Both the position numbers and the translations under genes were made by a program. Below the pieces are notes generated by a model, which had not been told where the DNA came from, searched no databases, and saw only the letters and a program-made list of their open reading frames with translations. From Ectocarpus siliculosus (Eukaryota > Sar > Phaeophyceae > Ectocarpales > Ectocarpaceae): a stretch of DNA of 40,146 nt. The DNA is taken from NCBI GenBank assembly GCA_000310025.1, contig FN649741.1:6148690-6188835 (forward strand), in the 5' to 3' direction. Shown one piece after another: positions 32,401 through 40,146 of this stretch; position 1 is the first letter of the stretch, and each line of letters opens with the position of its first letter.

Positions 32401-33261
32401 GCGCGTTAAGACAATCAAGATGGTACGTACGTCCAACGGTCACCAACATGTTGAAACAGAGCAAGGGGTGGCAGCGGTGTGAAAACCTTGGACGGCATGC
32501 GAAGTGGCGGACATACCTCCTGCTACTGGGGGATATAGGGAGGGATGGATCCATGATGATAGCAAAACATATGGATAAATGGTGGTATGATCGATCTCCG
32601 CCAGAGTACGATGAATGTCAGCGGATCCGGCCGATGCGGCAACGGGTTGATGCGGCAACGGGTTGATGCGGCAACGGGTTGATTCTGTGGTCTCATTTGT
32701 TGTTTTTCGAAAGCGTCATCATATGTTTCGAATAGGGTGTCGAGCAAACCCGTTGTGTTTCGAACCAAAGAATGTGTATCCTGCCTGCGCTCGGGCAGCT
32801 ACAGTAAAGACGCAGCAGGATCTTTATTGTGGGGGCGCTTCGCAACCAACCAACGGAGTCTGGGAGATCTATGTATGTAGGAATCGGGGAGATCTATGTA
32901 TGTAGATGAGACAACCACGGTTCAAAGAAGGGCAATGCACACACACGCGCTTTTTTCTGTCTCGAAAATGCTCCCCAAGTTTCTGCACCACTGACTGTTG
33001 TTGTAGCTGTTGAGGTTGGCCTCGCTAAGGCTTCAGGGTTCAGAGGACATGTTTTCGCCGAGGGTTCAACGAAGATCTCACCTTGGGGGTTTCGATGCAG
33101 TCGATGGGGCCCAGGATGGTGAGGGTCGTCCCGGCCAAGGTAGCCTCGGTCGGGATGTCCGCACAGGTGCTGACCCAGGTGGGCCCGTCGCCGAAGGGAC
33201 GCGCTAGGATGCCCGGCATGGCGCAGGCGAGGATGGTGAGAAGAACCTTGGGGAAAATCAT
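27677..33261 (-). CDS. Secreted low-complexity protein of unknown function (5 exons)
   Basis: Reconstructed exons on the minus strand are 33261-33082, 31310-31182, 30388-30272, 29733-28225 and 27841-27677 (stop). All four introns are GT-AG and phase 0, giving 699 residues. The start at 33261 is the first ATG of its frame. Residues 1-20 (MIFPKVLLTILACAMPGILA) form a typical signal peptide. Residues about 21-140 show alternating hydrophobic, beta-like segments such as GTTLTILGPIDCIETPK, TIAITGNTVVKS and GLTLVVHPAAQLTV. Residues about 200-380 are Ala/Ser/Thr/Pro-rich with imperfect repeats of about 50 residues around the motif PVSAxxPEIADxTxASPTA. Residues about 424-441 are poly-Asn, followed by Asn/His and Gly/Asn repeats to about 494. 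Residues about 500-699 have basic and beta-rich segments. The last exon rests on a GTGCGT donor after SKGIL; retaining that intron stops at 28195 instead. I recognise no family; an extracellular or cell-wall protein is inferred only from the signal peptide and composition. Confidence 0.7.
28195..28224 (-). other. Alternative C-terminus if the last intron is retained
   Basis: If the donor at 28224 is not used, exon 4 runs on for nine more codons (VRWRKARAL) and ends at TAG 28197-28195, giving a protein of about 512 residues from the exon 4 start, or about 654 in total. The spliced form is preferred because the next exon continues in phase 0 with a similar alternating beta pattern (EVSVDGTVVLRKKG) and has a good acceptor (CACCTCACAG). 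Confidence 0.45.
28678..28770 (-). repeat. GNN microsatellite encoding Gly-Asn repeats
   Basis: Runs of CCGTTG/CCGTTA on the plus strand read as alternating Gly and Asn (with some Ser and Asp) on the coding minus strand. They are part of exon 4 of the secreted-protein gene and are likely to vary in length. Confidence 0.8.
28837..28885 (-). repeat. (GTT)n microsatellite encoding poly-Asn
   Basis: About 16 uninterrupted GTT units on the plus strand are AAC codons on the minus strand, giving a homopolymeric Asn run in exon 4. Shorter GTT clusters at 28781-28831 extend the Asn-rich segment with His and Gly interruptions. Confidence 0.9.
29060..29560 (-). repeat. Imperfect coding tandem repeats of about 150 bp in exon 4
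   Basis: On the coding strand, three to four units share the pattern Thr/Ala-rich spacer, PVSA, QPEIADAT or KPEIADVT, then ASPTAP or AYPTAL. They are visible at about 29540-29430, 29370-29280, 29220-29130 and, partly, 29080-29030. They expand the Ala/Ser/Thr-rich stalk-like region of the secreted protein. Confidence 0.7.
29381..29420 (-). repeat. (GCA)n microsatellite encoding poly-Ala
   Basis: Thirteen uninterrupted GCA units on the plus strand read TGC on the other strand, but in the coding frame they give GCT codons for Ala. The run lies in exon 4 just after an internal Met (29433) that a gene finder might wrongly take as the start. Confidence 0.85.
31640..32330. other. AT-rich part of intron 1 of the secreted-protein gene
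   Basis: Within the 1771-bp first intron (33081-31311), this stretch is clearly richer in A and T than the rest of the window, with many A and T runs (for example near 31665, 31785 and 31950). No exon or recognisable element is visible. Confidence 0.5.
32633..32680. repeat. 16-bp tandem repeat, three copies
   Basis: Three identical units of GATGCGGCAACGGGTT lie head to tail in intron 1 of the secreted-protein gene. A related duplication, GGGGAGATCTATGTATGTAG, occurs twice nearby at about 32864-32904, the first copy having one base fewer G. Confidence 0.9.
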
Positions 33262-34509
33262 TCTTGGATCTTGTGCAGGGAATTGACCGCTGCCTGTTCG
33301 GCTAGGGTCAGTCTCAGTCTCAAGACACAGGTGTGCTCTGTAGGTGCGATGGGTGGTTGTGCGCACGGCAGGGATCACCCCAGAGAAGAGTTAGAATTTG
33401 GCGTCCGATCACGTCTGCTTTGACGGGTAATCCCCCTGTAGCACGGGTTCGGAGAGATTGCGTGTTCTGTCGCTGAAATGTTGCTGCTGCGGACTCTCAA
33501 CAAATAGATAGTCAGACCGTCCGTGCAGAAATTTCTACATAAACGTTGGAGCTCTCACAGATGCCGTTGCCAGCTTTAGGTGGCGATGTACCTAGCTCGG
33601 TGAATGGAATTCGCATGCGCGCGTTGAATGTAGGCAACATCAGGTACCGTATCGTCATCATCTATAGTCTTGTCCCTTAGTTCTCCGTTGGCGCAGCACC
33701 TCCTGATCTCTGAGGAAAGTGCGGAGGAATCACGACACCAGCTTCCAAAATGTCTTCCGCCCACCAACGATCCAACGGGTACGAATGCGGTCTCCTGCCT
33801 GGTTTATATCTTAATGAACAGGATTTTTTACTTGCTGATGAACAACACCCCGGCTGCCCGGCTGCCGCTCCTAGATGGAGCCAGACTATGGCATAGGCAT
33901 GAATAATTGGATCAACACTTACTCGCTATTCGCTGGACTTTCATTCACCAGAGAGAGGGCGTGATCACAGTCATTCGGTGGTCCAACGGCATATTGGGGG
34001 CGGGGGGCACCCACTGAAACACCAAACCGCCAAGCATCCAACATTATTGTGGTCTGGTCGAAAACGAACAACAACGCGGGCAACATGAAAACAGATGTTG
34101 GCCCGGTTTAGTGTCAATGAGTATCATCATAGAGAGGCATCTGTTTGCGCACACGATTTTGCGAGGGGACCAAAGTGGGGAGGGTAATCCCTGAGTTTCG
34201 CTTCTCCGCAGCTCGAATATTGAAACTAGCTAGACCGTAGGCACAAGGGTACGTATGGATATTGCGAGCGATCTGTTAGCGACCTTAGTTTGTCATGCTT
34301 TGTTTGTCATACATCTATCTATGGGGTGAGGAGAATCGATATTTACTTGTAGTAGGCAAATCCACTGGGTAGGCGGTCATGGTTTTAGCGGTCTCGCAAG
34401 AGGTGAGTACTGTTACGCGTCGTCACTGTTATCATGCTGTATGTCGCGAATACCCCTCTGCATCTGTCTTGGGTTGATGTTCTGAATTTTCAATGATAGT
34501 CTAACCCGT

Positions 34510-34680
34510 TCAACTCCCGATCCACCGTATGTACTTGTTCGTAATGGAGAGCGAAGTTGTATTTGGCAATGTCCTGTCGACCAAGGGCGAGCGGGATTGG
34601 CACGAAAATTGACCGTGATAAACCACCAAACCGCCGTCGTCGTAGTAGTTGGTGGTGTCCTCGATGAAGGCAATATCCAT
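34510..34680 (-). CDS. Small ORF, 56 residues, unrecognised
   Basis: An ATG at 34680 opens a frame beginning MDIAFIEDTTNYYDDGGLVV and ending KYIRWIGS before TGA at 34512-34510. Its composition is more protein-like than that of other frames in this spacer (acidic start, GGLVVYHG), but no family is evident and an in-frame stop lies just upstream. It may be a decayed gene or transposon fragment, or chance. Confidence 0.18.
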   Translation of the reverse strand: MDIAFIEDTTNYYDDGGLVVYHGQFSCQSRSPLVDRTLPNTTSLSITNKYIRWIGS

Positions 34681-34863
34681 TATCAATAGGTGTCAGGTAA
34701 AACCAGACTTGTTTATGATGTTATGGGCTTGGCAACAAGTATTGGTTGGAAGTTGTGGACGAAATAAGTGGAGACCGCAACCTTTACCACACACCACTCC
34801 GTCCGTGGCTGGTTACGTCTCTTCATGGAACATGCGAAGAAGAAGCAAAGCAGTTCATTCCCA

Positions 34864-34927
34864 TTCAAGTTGTAGATCAACAGAATGAATATGTGTTCAA
34901 GTTGTAGATCAACAGAATGAATATGTG
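34864..34927. repeat. 32-bp tandem repeat, two copies plus a partial third
   Basis: Two identical units of TTCAAGTTGTAGATCAACAG followed by AATGAATATGTG lie end to end, followed by a partial third unit (TAGATCAACA) to about 34938. Confidence 0.85.
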
Positions 34928-37900
34928 TAGATCAACATAATTAATATTCCATGAATACCAGAACCCATCCCGCGTCCAGACGGTGTGCAGCGTTGCATTT
35001 TTGTCTACTCATGAGCGATTGTATTACGACCGTTTCTGGAATTGATACGTTTCGCTTCTTCCATCTACCTATGAAAGATGAATTGGAGAATTCCGTGGAC
35101 ACCGAGACACCTTGGGTTGAGCGATTTCCGCAGAGGGTTCCAAATTGAGTGACTGTCAGTCATGGAAGCTTGTAGAAGTTGGAATCGAGTCCCACGGGAG
35201 AGAAGCAGAAGGCTTCCGTATCAAGTGAGTCACTGCTTGCTATCGCGTGGGCAGTTCCCTTGACTCCGATGGAAGTAACGCCAGGGTTCTGTCATGGCAG
35301 CAGAACAGGCGCTCTAATGCTGAGATCTGGTCGACTTTTCGGTAGACTGGGGAGGGCTAGGGCATGTCTCAAAGATACCCGAATCATTGCGGAACCCCCG
35401 CATGGTTCCGCTCCCACGTACCTTGGCATGGCCAAATTCGCATGAACAGGAACGCTGCCAACTGCTGAGAGCATCCACTTGTGACCCAGTCTGTGAGTCG
35501 GTGCATGTGTCGCTAGATCTCGTTAGATCTTACATACATAGAATCCCTTAATTAGATCCTACTGGGCTAGATTCGGACATGGACCGAGACCTCCCTTGTT
35601 AGCCCGTCTTGCCCCAAATGCTAGCTCAACCCCCTGAACTAACCGAAACTAAGCGAAAACTACCCAAGTTGTTGTTACTTTTACGAATGAGTGAACCACC
35701 TTAATCGAAGGCGCGAAGACGTATGTGACAGTTCCACGGAGGAGGAAGCTGAACACACTTCTCATTGTCTATGCGAATCGTGATTCTGGCTGACATCTCC
35801 CACCGGATGAAAGCTGCGCTTGACCACATGGAAGGAAGCTGGACATTGGTGTCGTTGCAAATTTCGATTCTGGCTTACATTACCCAACGGGTGGGAAGTG
35901 TTTTCGGCCAATCATAATCGAGCGGCACCAACGTTGACCACGAGGAACTGGCGCACTTGTCTGTGATTTCACAGAAAACTAGGAAGGGATCTCCCACCAC
36001 AGCAGTCAGTTTCTTCCACAAACTTCTTCTCTTACGCGGGAGCACGCTCTTGGTGGAACCACGTCCCCGCCCTGTACACCACGGCCAGGCGGCGTGAATA
36101 AGTCCGCAGGGCTACCCAAATGAATGAATCCTCCCGGGATTTATTGAACAATTCCAGAATACTTCACTCTGGGCCCACGTTCGAAGTCACAACCCAAGCA
36201 TCCGCAAAGCTGTGAAATTTCCACTGAACCACCGGTCACTGGAGCGAGTTGTTGCAGTCCAACAAACACACGAACAATGCTTCAGCTTCGACCGTGGACA
36301 CGGTAGCATATTTTCTGCCAATGAGGAACATAAATGCCTTGTTGGGCGGACGTGTGACGCGCACTGAAGAATGCCGTCTCGCTTCTATTCCAGTTCCTGG
36401 ATAGACCGACCTTATGCCAGCTGCACGTCGTCCTCTCTAAAGCGTTTCAAGCTTGTGGCTACGCCGAACTTCGCTCGCCGCCAAACCTAGCCATTGCCCG
36501 CCCTCCCCCCTGCCATATAATGCGGCCTCCATGCTAGCTTCTGTAGTATACCTACTTCACCGAACACATTTTCCGACCGCAAGCAAGAAGTTCGTTTCAC
36601 CTCGCCTCGGCTAGGTTTCATGTTATGTCTGTGCTTACAACCTCCAAGGCGTTCACCGCCCTCCTCCTGGGAAAACGGTATTCCTCCCATCCCGGCGCCC
36701 AGCTACTGCTCCCTCCCACTACCTCATTCATTATTCATTCACCATCGACGGTTTTGCTGCGCCAATCATCCGGGTTCACCCGAGCACCACCCCTATCCCA
36801 CCCTATCCCCGACGGCGCCATCTTCCCACCAACCGAGCTCCTCGCTTCCCCAATGCTTTGCCACCTACCGTGCAATTCATTCCAACCCAGTGGTGTGGTT
36901 GCATTCGATATAGCAGAGCACCATTGTAGCAGTCATAAGGCATGCTAGTCACCAGCGTAAAGTTGTACTAGATATCATCGGGGGGGGAGTGAAAAAATAT
37001 TTGTTCACGCTACTCTAGTCCCTACCCAGTGGAGAGAGAGACCCTGAAACTGTCTGTGGTACTTGAATACGACATCCTCTCTGGAAACGGTTAGTGTGTG
37101 TGGGGCGTATGATGTTGGGGTCCAATTCCGGAGGCCTTCGGAGAGCTCCCAAACGTGTTCAGCGTGTTCACATTCAGCCAACGGGTTTCTGTCGCCATCG
37201 TGGTAGGTCCTGGGCTAACATAGTCCCCATGCGTAACAAAACTTCACGCTTCAGTGAGAAGGCGCAGAGGAGCAGAAACATTCCGTTCGTGGTGAAGTGG
37301 TATAGTTCATGCGTCATGGGGAATAAGAAGATGGGGTGCTGAAGCTGAGACGAGTTGGAGTGAAAAATGCATTTGTATAGCTCACACAAACAACAGCATG
37401 GATCAACTCATATAGATGGTAGTGAAAACGTATGGGAAACAATGGCCTATGAGGCATGGAGTGATAGCTTATGTGCTCACGCGGTACATGGTAAATGTTG
37501 TCTTAAAGATAGTTCATACGAAGCACTACAGGCGGCATGCACACGGAACATACCCATGAGAAGAATCGATCGTCGGCGAAAACACTACTCACACCAATTC
37601 ACACGGCCGCACGGCCGGAACAGGGAGGATTCAGTGGGAGGCGATGTACATATCTACCGACGGTATAAAGCCGAATTCGCCGCGGAGTGACCTACCAGGT
37701 AAACAAACATTTTCGCCGGGGAGTGACTAGCTCACCGTCTTGTGACATGCAACGTTTCTTTCGAAAGCGACAGATATTTTTTTCTGATATGAATTTGGTT
37801 CTTGTTTTGTTGACCAGGAAACCGTGATTCCGGCAGTGAATGGAAGGTAGGGTATTGCGGATTTTCGAATCGATTCACTATGAAAAATATAGTAAGGGGC

Positions 37901-39011
37901 TCGAGGGAATCGGGTCTATGCTCAGGACCTTGTGTCTGTTGCTCTTCTAAATCGAGGTTTTGAACGGAACATCGCCCACCAAAGTCGATTGTTCAATATT
38001 GAGTGATCTCAGCTCGCACCCCCCGCACTTTATGAATATTGTTGTGTCGACAATGTTTTTTGCTCGTTGCAGGGAGGTTTAAACGTTCATTTGATTCTTC
38101 CAACTCATTTTCCGCTCGCTCAAAGCGCTCACCCGACGTGTACCACTCCGGGATCGAAGTTCGAACTGGAGCTCCCTCGAAACGCGGCCTAGGCTCGGCT
38201 CAACATGGCCACAATATTACGATCCAGATCGGCAGCAAATCTGTACGCATCACACCTCGAAGAATTTGAGTGGAAATGCTCTTCCTTGCACCGCGACCTC
38301 GAACGAACTCAACCAAGGACTTATCACTCTGCGATAGTCCAGCAGCGTTAACAGCCTTCCGCAAATTGATCAGTCACTGGTTTTGAAGACAACGTAAAGA
38401 TCTTCAGCCCTGATCCCCAATCAAATCAAAGTGTTTCACTGGGCGTATTGCCGCTAAAGGGCTCTCAAGCAACATCGAACAAGCACTGATTCATTACTGT
38501 GGAATTGTATTGGAGAACAACTGCAAGAGGACATTCACCGTTGGGCACACAAAAACGTTCATGGGGCTCGTTTCATTCCACCACGCACAACAGCACCGCC
38601 TCCAACATCCTGCCAAAAACGTGCATATCCAGAAATAAATGATGCCACGTAAAGCTGCGGGGGACTCCTTCATTCCACAAGACATGTGGTGGACAGACCC
38701 AAAGCAACAAGCGTACAACCGAGGATCCCTGAACTATTGTTTGTTGCGACGCCTGCGTGTCACTTCCCCATCACCCTTTTTTCGGTTCTTTTCTATCACG
38801 CTTTGAAACGCCGATCTCTACGGTACATATGGGGATGTTGCGTCACGAGGAATGCACTTTTTCATTTTTCACCTCACCAATAGTGCTCGATTCCAACGAC
38901 AATTGAACGATGGAAACCCGGTTCCCATACCCTTCCCTCTCTTCGAACCCGTTCTGCTTCCTTCCTTCCCGTGCGCACCTATCCCACCACCAAGTTCTGC
39001 CCTCCCCCACC

Positions 39012-39180
39012 ATGGCCGCCGCCACTGCTGACAAGCGGTGGACCAGGCAAGAGTTCGATATTCGCGGGAACTACGGCGGAAAAAAGATCCAATTGTCAGA
39101 AGGCTCAGAGACCAAGCAAGCGAGGAAGAGACCTCTCTTTCTCTGTCCCTTTCGGATTTCGAAAGTACTCGCACGACCCC
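39012..39180 (+). CDS. Possible first exon of a plus-strand gene
   Basis: An ATG in excellent context (CCACCATGGCC), downstream of a CT-rich stretch, opens a frame beginning MAAATADKRWTRQEFDIRGN. It continues with a Lys/Gln/Glu-rich segment and then a less convincing tail to a stop at 39182-39184. A GTAACA donor at 39181 would end the exon in phase 1. I could not connect it to a second exon. It competes with the minus-strand open frame to the right, so it may be spurious. Confidence 0.25.
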
Positions 39181-39357
39181 GGTAACAGCGCACGCTCAGC
39201 CCTCCGCAGCCGGCATCACCTTCAACCGCCGCGAGGAGGAATCAAACACGGGCTGGACGAAGCCCCCCCCCCTCCCCTACCACTCTCGAAAAAGGCCACA
39301 ACACGGCACCCCCGGGACGCGAACGACGCTTTCTCCCTACTGTCTGTTGGCCCTGCC

Positions 39358-40146
39358 TCAAGGCCGGACGCAATCTGCGACACTGAGACCACGCCCGCTC
39401 GCCGCAGCCGCGCCGGGAAAAAGCTCTTCCCTCGTCGTCAACGCCCCCGCGTTCGTGCTCTCGCGAGCCCCTCCGCCTCTCGCCGGCTCCGCGTCCGAGG
39501 GCGGCGCGCCGCCGTTGGTAACGCTCGCCATGCTATCGACGATCCTGCCGCTCGCACCCTGCTGGCGCGAATCGGCGAGCGAGACAGCGCGACACCGGAG
39601 AGACGCTCCCGAGAAGGATCGAAACGACGCAGGACCGTCCGTCGACGACGTGGCACCCGCGTAACGGAACGACACTAGGCCTGTCGCGAACGGATCATCC
39701 CCGTTCCCAGCCACCGCCGTCGCCACCTCCTCTGCGCGGCCGGCGACCCGGCACGGGGGTCGCGGGAAGCATATCTGATCGTTGCTGTTTCTCCCGGTCA
39801 CCGCCCGCCTAACCCCGCGCGGGCTCACGGCGGCGGCGCCTTCGCCGCCGCCGCCGCCGCCGCATCCGTCTGGCAGGGCAGGGACTCTACTATTCGATAT
39901 CGCGAACACCTGCTCGCGACGATCCTGGTGATGCTGCAGGCTTCGTCTCCTCGGTGTTGCGTTGGTTTTCTTCATAACCTCGGCTCCCGGCAAGCACAGC
40001 AACGGCGCCGGCAAGGCGGCAACCTGGGGCCCCCACCCCTCGCCGGTGCCGAGCGCGCTGGCGAAGCCGAGCGGCTTGACTTCTAACGACACGGCCGGCG
40101 GGGGCGCGCCGCTGCAGCCGCCCCAACCGCCGCCGCCACAGCAGCT
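39358..40146 (-). CDS. Open frame running off the right edge, probable 3' exon of an unidentified gene
   Basis: A minus-strand frame is open from the window edge to TGA at 39360-39358, about 262 codons with no ATG near the edge, so an exon entering from outside is likely. Codons are G-rich at position 1 and GC-rich at position 3, as expected of real coding sequence. The product is Ala/Gly/Ser/Arg-rich with a Gly run (from the GCC repeat at about 39840-39862) and no recognised domain. The opposite plus frame shares the same wobble positions but has stops at 39662, about 39777 and about 39928. High GC alone could also keep this frame open. Confidence 0.4.
   Translation of the reverse strand, partial: SCCGGGGWGGCSGAPPPAVSLEVKPLGFASALGTGEGWGPQVAALPAPLLCLPGAEVMKKTNATPRRRSLQHHQDRREQVFAISNSRVPALPDGCGGGGGGEGAAAVSPRGVRRAVTGRNSNDQICFPRPPCRVAGRAEEVATAVAGNGDDPFATGLVSFRYAGATSSTDGPASFRSFSGASLRCRAVSLADSRQQGASGRIVDSMASVTNGGAPPSDAEPARGGGARESTNAGALTTREELFPGAAAASGRGLSVADCVRP
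39829..39862. repeat. GGC/GCC repeat with hairpin potential
   Basis: A GGC triplet run (GGCGGCGGCG) is followed, after CCTTCG, by a longer GCC run, so the two can pair into a GC-only stem with a small loop. On the minus frame it encodes Gly-Gly-Gly. Confidence 0.7.

Larger units (their letters stand above)
33262..39011. other. Spacer of about 5.7 kb, no gene recognised
   Basis: This region lies upstream of the secreted-protein gene and should contain its promoter. Frames are short and lack recognisable domains. Visible items are a 32-bp tandem repeat at 34864-34927 and a small minus-strand ORF at 34510-34680. A weak imperfect duplication lies around 35770-35900 (GATTCTGGCT followed by similar bases twice). 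Confidence 0.45.

Noticed and set aside
36625-36948. Plus-strand ATG ORF of 107 codons (MSVLTTSKAFTALLLGKR...)
   Set aside because: It has a true ATG, but the composition is Pro/Ser/His-rich without a domain and an overlapping frame is equally open; I cannot separate it from chance.

Overview
The window reads as nuclear DNA of an intron-rich eukaryote. The main gene is split into many short exons separated by 0.3 to 2 kb introns with GT-AG borders and T/G-rich interiors. Triplet microsatellites encode poly-Ala and poly-Asn, and dispersed repeats sit inside introns. This style, with genes that appear to alternate between strands, is what I would expect of a brown alga (an Ectocarpus-like stramenopile). 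That assignment is an inference from gene style, not a proof.

Layout. (1) 1-5.4 kb: mostly non-coding. It holds a 42-bp minisatellite (about 1200-1616), a 5'-truncated LINE-type retrotransposon fragment (2080-3081, +), a dispersed repeat (about 3689-3745) and a probable Ala/Lys-rich first exon on the minus strand (4256 down to 4085). (2) 5.4-25.4 kb: one complete gene on the plus strand for a eukaryotic-type cytosolic isoleucyl-tRNA synthetase. I reconstruct it as 24 exons and 23 introns encoding about 1180 residues, and every junction keeps frame. Its longer introns carry local duplications and repeats. (3) 25.4-27.7 kb: a convergent intergenic spacer with no recognisable gene. (4) 27.7-33.3 kb: a five-exon gene on the minus strand for a secreted protein of about 699 residues. 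It has a signal peptide, a beta-rich N-terminal region, a long Ala/Ser/Thr and Asn/Gly low-complexity middle and a beta-rich C-terminal region; all four introns are phase 0. I do not recognise its family. (5) 33.3-39.0 kb: a spacer with short tandem repeats and only tiny ORFs. (6) 39.0-40.1 kb: a GC-rich edge with a long minus-strand open frame running off the window and a competing plus-strand start.

The genes do not form a functional unit. The synthetase is housekeeping translation machinery, and its neighbour is a lineage-specific-looking extracellular protein. I found no RNA gene, CRISPR array or prokaryotic feature. The most unusual content is the unrecognised secreted protein and the set of intronic repeats inside the synthetase gene.
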